Positions 35,808 through 44,755 of a DNA stretch of 64,000 bases are shown here, in pieces. Each line of letters begins with the position of its first letter. The first letter of the stretch is position 1. The position numbers and the translations under genes were made by a program. The notes below the pieces were generated by a model. It made no database searches, was not told where the DNA came from, and was given only the letters and a program-made list of their open reading frames with translations. Source of the stretch: Haloactinomyces albus (lineage in GTDB: Bacteria > Actinomycetota > Actinomycetes > Mycobacteriales > Pseudonocardiaceae); assembly GCF_031458135.1 (NCBI RefSeq), contig NZ_JAVDXW010000001.1, positions 3,224,001 to 3,288,000 of the forward strand, given 5' to 3'.

Positions 35808-35821
35808 GTTTCGCGCGAAAC
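35808..35821. repeat. Palindrome GTTTCGCGCGAAAC, copy 4
   Basis: Perfect 14-bp core, extended to 16 bp by flanking G and C, in the 170-bp gap between prfB and ftsE. No T-run on either side, so a terminator role is less likely here than at 26452. Confidence 0.75.
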
Positions 35822-35940
35822 CGTCCAACGGGGCGAGTCATCCGCGGAACCGATCGGGAACTCGTCTCTGTCGGGAGTGGTACAACCACCAGCATGGGTG
35901 CGTCGAGTCCCCCAAATGGTCGCAGGTAAGCTCACGCCCC

Positions 35941-36630
35941 GTGATCCGGCTCGAACACGTGTCAAAGTCGTACAAGACGTCGACCCGTCCAGCTCTTGAG
36001 GATGTCTCGGTATCCGTGGACAAGGGTGAGTTCGTGTTCCTCATCGGCCCCTCGGGCTCGGGCAAGTCGACCTTCCTGCGGCTGCTGCTGCGCGAGGACG
36101 TGCCCAGCCGAGGCAGGGTGATCGTGGCCGACTGGAACGTCGCCAAGCTGCCGAGACGACGCGTTCCCCGCCTGCGCCAGCGCGTGGGCTGCGTCTTCCA
36201 GGATTTCCGACTGCTCAACAACAAGACGGTTGCCGAGAACGTCGCTTTCGCGCTCGAGGTCATCGGTAAGCCGCGGCACACGATTCGCAAGGTCGTACCC
36301 GAGGTTCTGCAGCTCGTGGGGCTGGATGGTAAGGCCGACCGGATGCCGCACGAGCTTTCCGGCGGCGAGCAACAGCGCGTCGCGATTGCTCGGGCGTTCG
36401 TCAATCGCCCGTTGGTGTTGATGTGTGACGAGCCGACCGGGAATCTGGATCCCGATACCAGCCAGGACATCATGCTGTTGCTGGAACGGATCAACCGCAC
36501 CGGTACGACCGTGGTGATGGCCACCCATGATCATTCGATCGTGGATTCGATGCGTCGGCGCGTCGTCGAACTGAGCTTCGGCAAGGTCATCCGGGACGAC
36601 GCGCGGGGCGTGTACGGCGTCGGCCGCTGA
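35941..36630 (+). CDS. ftsE: Cell division ATP-binding protein FtsE
   Basis: Protein of 229 residues, exact family length. Walker [12 protein letters not shown]-loop VFQDFRLL, signature [14 protein letters not shown] and Walker [15 protein letters not shown]-loop ATHDHS. FtsE is the cytoplasmic ATPase of the FtsEX complex that links the divisome to activation of peptidoglycan hydrolases. GTG 35941 begins the conserved [10 protein letters not shown]; a longer open frame upstream is not used. ftsX follows after 121 bp. Confidence 0.97.
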   Translation: MIRLEHVSKSYKTSTRPALEDVSVSVDKGEFVFLIGPSGSGKSTFLRLLLREDVPSRGRVIVADWNVAKLPRRRVPRLRQRVGCVFQDFRLLNNKTVAENVAFALEVIGKPRHTIRKVVPEVLQLVGLDGKADRMPHELSGGEQQRVAIARAFVNRPLVLMCDEPTGNLDPDTSQDIMLLLERINRTGTTVVMATHDHSIVDSMRRRVVELSFGKVIRDDARGVYGVGR

Positions 36631-36751
36631 GCCCCGTTTTCCACCGGCCATGAGAGCCCGCCTTCTCAAGTTTCGAGACCCGGCCCTCTGCGGGGCCGGC
36701 CCACTGACGCCGACCAGCCCCTTCGGGACCGATACGGAAAGCTGACACACC

Positions 36752-37654
36752 ATGCGCGCGAGCTTCGTATTCAGCGAGGTCGTCAACGGCCTTCGTCGCA
36801 ATGTGACGATGACGATCGCGATGATCCTGACCACGGCGATCTCGCTCGGCCTGCTCGGCGGCGGTCTGCTCGTCGTCCGGTTGATCGATCGGATGCAGGA
36901 GACCTACCAGAACCAGGTCGAGGTCGTGGTGTTCATGACCGACGATGTCAGCGCCAACGACTCGACCTGCAGCAAGCAGCCGTGCGCGGGGATACTTTCC
37001 GACCTGAAGCAGACCTCCGGCGTGGAGTCGGTGAGTTATGAAAGCCGCCAGGAGGCTTTCGACCACTTCAACAAGTTGTTCGAATCCCAGCCCCAGCTTC
37101 GTGAGGTGGTGCGGCCCGAGGCACTGCCTGCTTCGCTGCGGTTGAAACTGGACGATCCCGCACGGTTCGCGGCCATCAAACAGGAGTTCAAGGGCCGCAC
37201 CGGAGTGGACAGCGTCGTCAACCAGGCCCAGTACCTCAAGGACCTGTTCGGTGTCCTCAACGGTGTCCGCAACGCGACGTTCGCCATTGCGCTGATTCAG
37301 GCCCTGGCGGCGCTGATGCTCATCTCGAACACGATTCAGCTTTCCGCGTTCAACCGCCGTACCGAGACCGGCATCATGCGTCTGGTGGGGGCGACCCGCT
37401 GGTACACGCAGCTGCCGTTCCTGCTGGAGGCGGTGGTATCCGGCCTCGTCGGTGCGGTGCTGGCCGTCGGCGGGTTGCTGATGTCGAAGGTGCTGTTCAT
37501 CGACAAGGTCATGGCGCCGGTGCTGGGCACCGGGGTGATCCCGCGGATCGGCTACGCCGATATCCTCTACGTCTCACCGATCCTGCTCCTGGTGGCCGGA
37601 GGGATCTCGGCGATCACCGGCTATCTCACCCTGCGCCTGTACGTGCGGTTGTGA
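36752..37654 (+). CDS. ftsX: Cell division membrane protein FtsX
   Basis: Protein of 300 residues with four membrane segments: one after the cytoplasmic N terminus (TIAMILTTAISLGLLGGGLL) and three in the C-terminal half. The large extracytoplasmic loop (about 55-165) has a cysteine pair (CSKQPC) like that in mycobacterial FtsX, where the domain recruits the hydrolase RipC. The cytoplasmic segment FNRRTETGIMRLVGATRWY, which contacts FtsE, is clear. The ATG at 36752 starts MRASFVFSEVVNGLRRN, the usual family start. Confidence 0.96.
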   Translation: MRASFVFSEVVNGLRRNVTMTIAMILTTAISLGLLGGGLLVVRLIDRMQETYQNQVEVVVFMTDDVSANDSTCSKQPCAGILSDLKQTSGVESVSYESRQEAFDHFNKLFESQPQLREVVRPEALPASLRLKLDDPARFAAIKQEFKGRTGVDSVVNQAQYLKDLFGVLNGVRNATFAIALIQALAALMLISNTIQLSAFNRRTETGIMRLVGATRWYTQLPFLLEAVVSGLVGAVLAVGGLLMSKVLFIDKVMAPVLGTGVIPRIGYADILYVSPILLLVAGGISAITGYLTLRLYVRL

Positions 37655-37675
37655 CCGGCGGCTAGAGTCGCGGGC

Positions 37676-38152
37676 ATGGTTAAGGAACGCGGCCGCAAGC
37701 TGATCGCGCAGAACCGCAAGGCGCGGCACGACTGGTCGGTGCTGGACAACTACGAGGCCGGCATCGCGCTGACCGGTACCGAAGTCAAGAGTTTGCGGCA
37801 GGGGCGCGCCTCGCTGGTGGACGCGTTCGCCACTATCGACGACGGGGAAGTGTGGCTGCGCAACATGCACATCCCCGAATACGCCGAGGGAACGTGGACC
37901 AACCACGAACCACGTCGGACGCGTAAGCTGCTGCTGAATCGGGGAGAGATCGAGCGCCTGCTCGGCAAGACGAAGGAGAGCGGCCTGAGCCTGATTCCGC
38001 TGTCGCTGTACTTCTCCGAGGGCAAGGCCAAGGTCGAACTTGCGCTCGCCCGAGGCAAGAAAAAGCACGACAAGCGCCGGGACATGGCGGAGCGGGACGC
38101 CCAGCGCGAGATGCAACGTGCGATCGGTCGAGCGCGCAAGGGCATGCGGTAG
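37676..38152 (+). CDS. smpB: SsrA-binding protein SmpB
   Basis: Protein of 158 residues with the SmpB core: [39 protein letters not shown], and the basic tail [20 protein letters not shown] that becomes helical in the mRNA path of the ribosome. It escorts tmRNA to stalled ribosomes for trans-translation. The ATG at 37676 lies 22 bp after ftsX. The tmRNA gene itself is 1.2 kb downstream. The terminal G of the stop is shared with the start of the next gene. Confidence 0.97.
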   Translation: MVKERGRKLIAQNRKARHDWSVLDNYEAGIALTGTEVKSLRQGRASLVDAFATIDDGEVWLRNMHIPEYAEGTWTNHEPRRTRKLLLNRGEIERLLGKTKESGLSLIPLSLYFSEGKAKVELALARGKKKHDKRRDMAERDAQREMQRAIGRARKGMR

Positions 38153-39084
38153 TGCCGATGGAGCCGGACACGCCGTCCCATGACGAGGAGATCCGGCCGT
38201 GGCTGAGCAAGCTCGGCCTGCCCGGCCTGGTCGACATCCACACGCACTTCCTGCCGGAACGGGTGCTGCACAAGGTGTGGGCCTACTTCGACGCGGCCGG
38301 GACGCACTACGGGCTGGACTGGCCGGTGCAGTACCGCTACGACGAGCCGACCCGGTTGCGCGTGCTGGCGGATCTGGGGGTGGAGGCGTTCGCCCCGCTG
38401 GTGTATCCGCACAAATCGGGAATGGCCGAATGGCTGACCGAGTGGGCGGTGGATTTCGGTCGCGACACCGACGGTGCGGTACCGACCGCGACGATGTATC
38501 CGGAGTCCGGTGTGGCCGCCTATCTCGGCAGGGCCTTGCGTGCGGGGGTGCGGTGTGTGAAGGCGCACGTCCAGGTCGGTGAGTTCGATCCCCGCGATCC
38601 GCTGCTGGACGAGGCGTGGGGCCTGCTTGCCGAGGCGGCGGTTCCGGTGGTGGTGCACTGCGGGCACGGCCCGCTGCGGGGACAGCACACCGGGCTGGAT
38701 GTCTTCGGCGAGGTTCTCGCCCGGCATCCGAACCTCGTGGCGGTGCTCGCGCACGCGGGAATGCCCGAGTACGGCGTGGCGTTGGACTTGGTCGAGCGGT
38801 ATCCGAAGGTGCATCTGGACACCACGATGGTGGGGGTCGGGTTCACCGAAAGGATCGCACCGTTGCCGAAGGACTGGTCGGCGCGGCTGGTTCCGGTCGC
38901 CGATCGCGTGGTGCTGGGTTCGGACTATCCGAACATCCCGTATCCTTACGCGGAGCAACTCGCTGCGATCGGCGGTTGGGCGGCCGCCGATGATCGTCTT
39001 GGCCGGAACTTCCTTCGTGCTGTGTTGTACGACACACCCGCTCGGCTCCTGGGGCTGGAACACAGCGAAGGTGCCAGGCGTTGA
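38152..39084 (+). CDS. Amidohydrolase-family protein (Amidohydro_2)
   Basis: Protein of 310 residues, a metal-dependent TIM-barrel amidohydrolase of the ACMSD-like type. Metal-site motifs are VDIHTHF near residue 23, VVVHCGHG in the middle and LGSDYPNIPYPY towards the end. GTG 38152 shares a base with the smpB stop, so the genes are translationally linked; ATG 38158 is also possible. Substrate unknown. An amidohydrolase beside smpB recurs in this bacterial group as far as I recall, but a role in trans-translation is not implied. Confidence 0.88.
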   Translation: MPMEPDTPSHDEEIRPWLSKLGLPGLVDIHTHFLPERVLHKVWAYFDAAGTHYGLDWPVQYRYDEPTRLRVLADLGVEAFAPLVYPHKSGMAEWLTEWAVDFGRDTDGAVPTATMYPESGVAAYLGRALRAGVRCVKAHVQVGEFDPRDPLLDEAWGLLAEAAVPVVVHCGHGPLRGQHTGLDVFGEVLARHPNLVAVLAHAGMPEYGVALDLVERYPKVHLDTTMVGVGFTERIAPLPKDWSARLVPVADRVVLGSDYPNIPYPYAEQLAAIGGWAAADDRLGRNFLRAVLYDTPARLLGLEHSEGARR

Positions 39085-39373
39085 ACAAAACGTGAGCGCG
39101 GCAGGTCCGCGGGTAACCTCCGCTGTGGGGTTTTCGGTGGGGTTGCTCCGTGGCGGCTCTCCGCAAGAGGGCTGCGGTGCTCGCGGCGTGGATCGCAAGA
39201 TCGCGCGGAATCGTGATACGTTCATTGGGTGATCCGGGAATGATTGCCGCCGTTGAGGCGTTAGCCTTGGTGGCAATCGCGGAGTGATCCGAAGGACGGG
39301 TCACGTGCGGGCCGATCCGGAAGGATTCGGTCCACCAGGAGAACCGGCCCGCCAGAAGAGTGGGCTCCGACAA

Positions 39374-39742
39374 GGGGGTGAACGGTTTCGACTCCGTACG
39401 TTGATCCGAGGGAAGCGTGCCGGTGCAGACGGGAGACCACCGAGAGCGTCGCCGTAAACAAATAAGCGCCGACAAGAGTCAGCGCGAGTTCGCCCTCGCC
39501 GCCTGAGCGAGTAGCGACTCTGTCGGACCGGGAACGCCTCCGTCCCGGATTCCGGCATCGACTAGGAGGCTCGACCGCCAGGTTCGGCCGCGGAGCCTGG
39601 TGGGACACCCTACAGCGGCTGGGCTTGTCACACCGGCTGGTTCGCGAGACCGGTGAAGCCGAGTAGAGACACAGCGAACTGCGCACGGAGAAGTCTTGGT
39701 GAGGCGACGGAGGACCCGGGTTCAATTCCCGGCACCTCCACC
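39374..39742 (+). ncRNA. ssrA: tmRNA (SsrA)
   Basis: The 5' GGGGGTGAACGGTTTCGACT and 3' GGTTCAATTCCCGGCACCTCC can form the tRNA-like acceptor and T arms of tmRNA. The resume codon is GCC at 39468; the encoded tag is ADKSQREFALAA, ending TGA at 39504-39506, giving AADKSQREFALAA with the charged alanine. This is close to mycobacterial tags and has the ALAA end recognised by ClpXP. The genome reads ACCG after the acceptor stem, so the final A of CCA is not encoded. smpB is upstream. Confidence 0.97.
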
Positions 39743-39751
39743 GACGAGGGA

Positions 39752-39786
39752 GCTGCCCGGCGGCGATGCCGCCGGGCAGCCTTTTT
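39752..39786 (+). terminator. Rho-independent terminator of ssrA
   Basis: Perfect 13-bp stem GCTGCCCGGCGGC / GCCGCCGGGCAGC with loop GAT, followed by CTTTTT, 10 nt after the tmRNA 3' end. Confidence 0.95.
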
Positions 39787-39942
39787 GTGTCTCGAGGGGG
39801 AGAACCTGATGGGCGTGTGCGATCGGTAGCAGCAGCTTCCGGACTGCGGCGAGAGCTCCTTCCCTGATTTGCGAAAACAGCAAAAATGTTTGTCAAATCG
39901 TTCCGCTCGGGCACATGGTCGATGCCAGGAGGTGTTCGACCG

Positions 39943-40776
39943 ATGAACGACGTCGACTGGGCCGCGATGGCCGACATGATGGAGCTCGAGGGCGAGACGC
40001 ACAGTCCCTACGTGCGGCAGGCATTCGAGGAGCTGAAGCATCTGGCACCACGGCGGGTCCTGGACATCGGCAGCGGGCCGGGGGTCGCCGCCTGCCGGTT
40101 GGCGGCGGTGTTCCCGCAGGCCGAGGTCACCGCAGTGGATGGGGAGCCGGAACTGCTGACCCGTGCAGCGGAACGAGCCGAGCGACTCGGCGTCCGCCTA
40201 CGGACTCGGGTGGCCGAGTTTCCGGAGGGACTCGCCGAGCTGGGGCCGGCGGACCTGGTGTGGTCGGGGCAGGCCATGCACCACGTCGGTGATCAGCAGG
40301 GCGCGCTGCGGCAGTTGGCCCGGTTGCTCGAGCCCGACGGCGTGCTGGCCATCGTCGAGGGCGGCCTGCCGACCCGATGCCTGCCGCGCGACCTGGGCTT
40401 CGGGATTCCCGGGCTGGAGGCGCGGCTGGATGCGAGCATGGCGGATCGGTTCAACCGGATGCGGGCCGAGCTACCGGGCTCGGTGGCGGTGACCGAGAAC
40501 TGGCCCGACATGCTGCAGGCCGCGGGCCTCACCGACGTGCGAAGCAAGACCTTCCTCGTGGACCACCCCGCGCCCCTGGCCGAGGGGCCACGGCAGTTCG
40601 TCCGGCGGTCGCTGGAGCGGCATCGCGAGATGCTCGGTGACCGCCTGGACGCCGAGGACGCGGTGACGCTGGAGCGGCTGCTCGATCCGGCCGACCCGGC
40701 AGGTGTCGACCAGCGTGCGGATGTGTTCCTGCTGACCGCGAAGACCGTGCACTTCGGCCGCCGACCGGAGCACTGA
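39943..40776 (+). CDS. SAM-dependent class I methyltransferase
   Basis: Protein of 277 residues from ATG 39943, chosen for AGGAGGT about 10 nt upstream over an earlier frame start at 39886. Motif I VLDIGSGPGVAACRLA near residue 45, motif II region VTAVDGEPELL, and DLVWSGQAMHHVGD for motif IV place it among UbiE/Coq5-like methyltransferases. The acceptor substrate is unknown. It is monocistronic, after the tmRNA terminator and before a degenerate DUF397 locus. Confidence 0.9.
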   Translation: MNDVDWAAMADMMELEGETHSPYVRQAFEELKHLAPRRVLDIGSGPGVAACRLAAVFPQAEVTAVDGEPELLTRAAERAERLGVRLRTRVAEFPEGLAELGPADLVWSGQAMHHVGDQQGALRQLARLLEPDGVLAIVEGGLPTRCLPRDLGFGIPGLEARLDASMADRFNRMRAELPGSVAVTENWPDMLQAAGLTDVRSKTFLVDHPAPLAEGPRQFVRRSLERHREMLGDRLDAEDAVTLERLLDPADPAGVDQRADVFLLTAKTVHFGRRPEH

Positions 40777-40923
40777 TCTCGGGAGTCTCCGCTCCGCTGT
40801 CGAGAGGCGGAGGAGTTTGCCGGGTCGGGAGCAGCGGGTCGTCCGCTTCCGCGCGGTCCGGTCGCGGGACGTTGAGGTGTGGGGCGGTCGGTGCGCCGAT
40901 CGCCCCGCACCGCCGGAGCGGAG

Positions 40924-41108
40924 TCAGACCGTGGCGGGTTCCTCGGTAGCGTCGAGCTCGGCCGTGGCCCTGGTGGCGACGTTGCGGAACTCGGCGAGAT
41001 TGGTGCGGCCCAGTGCAGGACGTACTCGCCGTGTCGGCCGCAGTACAGGGTGGCCTGTTCGTTGAGACGGTCCACCTCGTACTGCGATGAGGCGGACACT
41101 GCGACCAT
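40924..41108 (-). pseudogene. Frameshifted small hypothetical gene
   Basis: Reading from ATG 41108 gives QYEVDRLNEQATLYCGRHGE and YVLHW, then the frame is lost; one added base at the GCC after TGG would continue TNLAEFRNVATRATAELDAT and EEPATV to a TGA at 40924. The joined 61-residue product reads as one coherent small protein, so a single-base deletion (or a sequencing error) is likely. No family recognised. It is divergent from the DUF397 locus, with the two ATG codons overlapping as CATG. Confidence 0.4.
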
Positions 41109-41196
41109 GCTTCGTGTCTTTGACCGGCTTGGAGAGCTGGCCTTGAGCGCGGAGGAGTCGCGAAGACCGATCGAAACGATGCTGAAGGATGACTGA
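41107..41196 (+). CDS. Short ORF preceding DUF397 gene
   Basis: A 29-codon frame (MLRVFDRLGELALSAEESRR then PIETMLKDD) ending 2 nt before the DUF397 start. DUF397 genes usually follow a full-length helix-turn-helix regulator gene; here that place holds only this short ORF, which may be a remnant or a real small protein. No clear Shine-Dalgarno. Confidence 0.3.
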   Translation: MLRVFDRLGELALSAEESRRPIETMLKDD

Positions 41197-41198
41197 GA

Positions 41199-41390
41199 AT
41201 GTCGTCGGACGGGCCGGACACGAGTTGGTTCAAGAGCTCGCGCAGCACGTCGGGAGGAGACAACTGCGTCGAGGTGCGTATCACGGACGCACGGTTCCTG
41301 GTGCGGGACTCGAAACACCCCGAGGACGCTGTGTTGAGCTTCGGTTCCGGCGCCTGGGCGGCGTTCCTGGACTCGCTGCGGCAGAGCTGA
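41199..41390 (+). CDS. DUF397 domain protein
   Basis: Protein of 63 residues, entirely DUF397: TSWFKSSRSTSGGDNCVEVR, then VRDSKHPEDAVLSF and AWAAFLDSLR. GAAGGA precedes ATG 41199. DUF397 proteins are small actinobacterial partners of Scr1/XRE-type regulators, and such pairs behave like regulatory or toxin-antitoxin-like modules in Streptomyces (family knowledge). No partner XRE gene is present next to it, so this is an orphan copy. Confidence 0.85.
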   Translation: MSSDGPDTSWFKSSRSTSGGDNCVEVRITDARFLVRDSKHPEDAVLSFGSGAWAAFLDSLRQS

Positions 41391-41534
41391 TCTCTTCTCG
41401 TGGTGGCCTACGGCACCTCGGTCGAGGCGGAAGCCGTAGGGGAGTTCGAGGCGGTGTGCCGCGAGGAGGTCGGTGTCGGCCAATAGCTCCCGGGTGGGCC
41501 GGTCGGCGACCACCCGGGCAGGCCCTTCACCACA

Positions 41535-41888
41535 TCACCCCGGGGGCCAGGTCATGACGCGCCCTCCGAGCAGATGGCAGTGCACGTGATGCACCGTCTG
41601 GCCGCCTTCGTCGCCGGTGTTGAACACCAGGCGGTAGCCGGAGTCGGCGATGCCGTCGTCCGCGGCGATGCGGTGGGCGTGCTCGATCAGCTCACCGAAC
41701 AGTTCGCCGTCGGCCGCGGCCATCGCCGCCGCAGTGTCGTGGTGGGTTTTCGGAATCACCAGAACGTGGGTCGGCGCTTGCGGGTTGATGTCGCGGAATC
41801 CCAGTGTTCGCTCGGTCTCGCCGACCGTTTTCGCGGGCATCTCCCCGGCGACGATCTTGCAGAACACGCAGTCGGTCGTCTCGGTCAC
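41535..41888 (-). CDS. HIT-family (HinT-like) nucleotide hydrolase
   Basis: Protein of 117 residues. The histidine triad is HVHCHLLGG (HxHxHxx pattern) close to the C terminus, with CVFCKIVAGEMPAKTV at the N terminus and RDINPQAPTHVLVIPKTHH in the middle, all typical of HinT. HinT enzymes hydrolyse aminoacyl or phosphoramidate adenylates. GTG 41888 is the start. It is divergent from the GNAT gene. Confidence 0.93.
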   Translation of the reverse strand: MTETTDCVFCKIVAGEMPAKTVGETERTLGFRDINPQAPTHVLVIPKTHHDTAAAMAAADGELFGELIEHAHRIAADDGIADSGYRLVFNTGDEGGQTVHHVHCHLLGGRVMTWPPG

Positions 41889-42031
41889 GGTTTCCCCTTC
41901 GTGTCGGGACCCGCCGGGCCCGGTCGAGCTCGTGGATCCGACCGGGCATCGTAGACGGCGGCATGGTTCTCCCGGATGTTGCCCGGGAGTGGGCTGACCG
42001 CTCGTGCTGCGGTGGTCGACAATGGGTCGGT

Positions 42032-42901
42032 GTGGACCCGCTGCACGATCCCGATGACGAAGAGCTGCTGCACCCCAGACAGGCTCGCGAACTTGCCGGT
42101 GTGATCGAGACCGCCCGGATGGCCTCGGGAGCCGTCCGCAACGGCAGTATCGGACGTGTCGGTGCCGCCCGTGTTGTGCTCAACAACGGAAACCCGCTGA
42201 CCGGCGGCAACCATGCCTGCGCACTGTGGGGCACGTTGGCCGAGGTCGCGCGGACACTGCTGCACCTGGAGGAGACCTTCGCCGAGGCGGAACGGGCCGA
42301 AGCCGTCGTCTACGCCTCGCCGACCACGGTCGCCGAGATCGAGGGCATCGCCGACGACGCCGGATGGCGCGCCGTGGAGGAGAACGTGGCGCTGCTGTAC
42401 CGCATGCGGCAGGAACCGGCCGCGGTCGGCCGGGGAGCGCAACCGCGCACCGCCCGCGAGGCGGACGTCTCCGGGATGGCCGAACTGCTGGCCGACGAGG
42501 CGGGTCTGTCTTCGTCGGGTGAGTCCCGGCTCGCTCGCAATCTCGGGCATCGGCTCGACGATCCGCGCTGCGTGCTGTCGGTGGTGGACGATCCCGGTGG
42601 GTCTCGGGACGCGGATGCCGCTCCGGAGGTGGAGCGGCTTGCCGGATTCGCGATGGGATTCGTCGAACACGGGGTCGGACTGGTCGAGCAGGTGGTGGCT
42701 CGGCCCGGCCGCAGAGGTCGGGGAATCGGCCGGACCCTGGTGGCCGATATCGTCGCCCACGTGCGCGAGCGCGGTGCACGGATGATCGCCGCACACGCCG
42801 AAGAGGGTGGATCGGCCGAGCGTTTCGCCGAGGTGTGCGGGTTCGAAGCGGTATACGCCGTGACCGCCTATGCACGGCGCGTGGACGAACTGCTCGACTG
42901 A
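42032..42901 (+). CDS. GNAT-family N-acetyltransferase
   Basis: About 289 residues from GTG 42032 (VDPLHDPDDEELL); an ATG at 41963 would add 23 residues and has no better ribosome-binding site. The N-terminal half is a helical region of unknown type; the C-terminal half is a GNAT domain with the acetyl-CoA pyrophosphate loop VVARPGRRGRGIGRTLV and AHAEEGGSAERFAEVCGFEA. Acceptor unknown. It is upstream of an MFS exporter but separated by 219 bp with a tandem repeat. Confidence 0.8.
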   Translation: MDPLHDPDDEELLHPRQARELAGVIETARMASGAVRNGSIGRVGAARVVLNNGNPLTGGNHACALWGTLAEVARTLLHLEETFAEAERAEAVVYASPTTVAEIEGIADDAGWRAVEENVALLYRMRQEPAAVGRGAQPRTAREADVSGMAELLADEAGLSSSGESRLARNLGHRLDDPRCVLSVVDDPGGSRDADAAPEVERLAGFAMGFVEHGVGLVEQVVARPGRRGRGIGRTLVADIVAHVRERGARMIAAHAEEGGSAERFAEVCGFEAVYAVTAYARRVDELLD

Positions 42902-43027
42902 CGGCAGCTTGAGGACCGGGCGAGCTGCGCGGGAATTTTTCGGAGTCCTGCCGACTTCCCGTTGAGGCAACCCGTGCGTCGTGGATCGGTTCGGGTGGGT
43001 TCGGGCCCCGCCCAACCCACCGGATCG

Positions 43028-43070
43028 GGCCCGCGCGGACCTGGCCCGCGCGGACCTGGCCCGCGCGGGT
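43028..43070. repeat. 15-bp tandem repeat upstream of MFS gene
   Basis: Two exact copies of GGCCCGCGCGGACCT (43028-43042, 43043-43057) and a third partial copy (43058-43070), in the leader 50 bp before the MFS start. Each unit contains CCGCGCGG and could fold; the array may be a slippage-prone regulatory leader. Confidence 0.8.
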
Positions 43071-43120
43071 CGGACCTGCGGACGGGCCTGCCGGGATGGT
43101 TCGACGGAAGAGGAGAAGCG

Positions 43121-44389
43121 GTGTCACAGGACTCGGTCGCGGCGCAGGATTCGGCCGCTGGTTCGGACACCGGAGACGCCGGAGACACCGGAAACCGGCT
43201 CCCCCGCGAACTCTGGATCCTGATCACCGGGGGGTTCATCGTCGCCGTGGGCATGGGCATCGTCTCGCCCGCCCTGCCGACGTTCGCCGCCAGCTTCAAC
43301 GTCGGAGTGGCCGCCGCATCGCTGATCGTCAGTGCCTTCGCGTTCATGCGGCTCGTTTTCGCACCTGTCAGTGGCAAGCTCGTGTCCTGGTTCGGGGAAC
43401 GCCGCATCTACGCCTGGGGCATCTTCATCGTGGGGCTGAGCACGTCCGCGTGCGCCTTCGCCCAGTCCTACTGGCAGTTGCTGGTGTTCCGGGGGCTCGG
43501 CGGGACGGGGTCGACGATGTTCACCGTCGCGGCCCTGGCGCTGCTGGTGCGCCTGTCACCGCCGCACCTGCGCGGGCGTGCGTCGAGCCTGTGGGGAACC
43601 AGTTTCCTGCTCGGCAGCATCTTCGGACCGATCATAGGTGGGGCGATGATCGGGTACTCGCTGCGGCTGCCGTTCTTGACCTACGGGGTGGCGCTGTACC
43701 TCGCGGCGCTCGTCGGGTGGCTGATGCTGCGCAACTCGACATTGGCCGCGCCGGACCGGAGCAGCGGAGCTCCCGAGATCACCGTTCGGGAAGCACTCGG
43801 ACACCGCGCCTATCGGGCGGCGCTGCTGTCCAATCTCAACAAGGGCTGGGCCGTCCAGGGCGTGCGGATCGCGTTGGTGCCGCTGTTCGTGGTGGAGGCG
43901 CTGCAGCTGCCGCAGTCGATGGCCGGTGTCGCGCTGTCGGTGTTCGCCGCCGGAAATGCCGCCGTGCTGATCCCGGCAGGGCGCCTCGCCGACGCACGGG
44001 GGCGCAAACCGCTGCTGCTCGCCGGACTGGCGATCTCGGCGGTGGGCAGCGTCTCGCTCGGGTTCAGCAACTCGGTTCCGTGGCTACTGGGCGCTTCCCT
44101 GGTTGCCGGTATCGGTGCCGGACTGATGACCCCCGCCCAGAGCGCCGCGATCGCCGATATCGTCGGGGCCAAGAGCAAGGGCGGTCCGGTGCTGGCCGTC
44201 TTCCAGATGTCGGCCGACGTGGGCGCGATCCTCGGCCCGATCGTGGCGGGTGTGCTCGCCGATGTCCTGAGTTTCCAGGCGGCGTTCGCGGCGACCGGAC
44301 TGATCGCCGTGCTCGCCCTGATGCTGTGGCTCGTCGCCCCCGAGACCCTGCCGCGTTCCCGAAGCACCTCCGAACCCGAGAAGGACTGA
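43121..44389 (+). CDS. MFS transporter
   Basis: Protein of 422 residues with about 12 membrane segments. The motif A-like loop between TM2 and TM3 (GKLVSWFGERRIYAWG) and its counterpart in the second half (GRLADARGRKPLLLAG) are present, and GLMTPAQSAAIAD resembles drug-exporter signature sequence. It is probably an H+-driven exporter of the DHA1 type; substrate unknown. GTG 43121 has AGGAGA upstream. A short acidic cytoplasmic N terminus (about 35 residues) precedes TM1. Confidence 0.9.
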   Translation: MSQDSVAAQDSAAGSDTGDAGDTGNRLPRELWILITGGFIVAVGMGIVSPALPTFAASFNVGVAAASLIVSAFAFMRLVFAPVSGKLVSWFGERRIYAWGIFIVGLSTSACAFAQSYWQLLVFRGLGGTGSTMFTVAALALLVRLSPPHLRGRASSLWGTSFLLGSIFGPIIGGAMIGYSLRLPFLTYGVALYLAALVGWLMLRNSTLAAPDRSSGAPEITVREALGHRAYRAALLSNLNKGWAVQGVRIALVPLFVVEALQLPQSMAGVALSVFAAGNAAVLIPAGRLADARGRKPLLLAGLAISAVGSVSLGFSNSVPWLLGASLVAGIGAGLMTPAQSAAIADIVGAKSKGGPVLAVFQMSADVGAILGPIVAGVLADVLSFQAAFAATGLIAVLALMLWLVAPETLPRSRSTSEPEKD

Positions 44390-44521
44390 CGTTTCCCGGA
44401 ACTTCAGCCCTCCCGTGGATTCGGATCGACGCCGTATGTGTTCTTCGCCCCGAATCGGGGTAGACCCATCACGGGTACCGGATGGTGCAGCGAGGCAACC
44501 ACTGGTCACACGGAGGACGAG

Positions 44522-44755
44522 ATGGACACCGGAATCGACGCGACAGAACTCTCCGAGGAAGCACTGGTCAGGGAGCTCACGCACCTGCACCACACCCGGA
44601 ACGAGACTTTCTTGCACGGTGCCCCCGATGCGCTGCGAGAACACACCGACCGAACCTTCGAATTGGAGCAGGAGTACTTGCGGCGGCATCCCGAACGCGA
44701 TGTCGACCCTCGACGGACCCGCGCAGGAGCGAGAGGAGCCAAGGCACATGCCTGA
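44522..44755 (+). CDS. DUF6158-family small protein
   Basis: Protein of 77 residues (MDTGIDATELSEEALVRELT at the start, EYLRRHPERDVDPRRTRAGA near the end), matching the actinobacterial DUF6158 family of unknown function. Helical, charged. GGAGGACGAG precedes ATG 44522. The end overlaps the start of the NDH-2-like gene by 8 nt, so they are cotranslated. Confidence 0.8.
   Translation: MDTGIDATELSEEALVRELTHLHHTRNETFLHGAPDALREHTDRTFELEQEYLRRHPERDVDPRRTRAGARGAKAHA

Noticed and set aside
42962-43120. N-terminal extension of the MFS protein with GPRGPGPRGPG repeats
   Set aside because: It is a reading of the 15-bp tandem repeat; GTG 43121 with AGGAGA is the better start.
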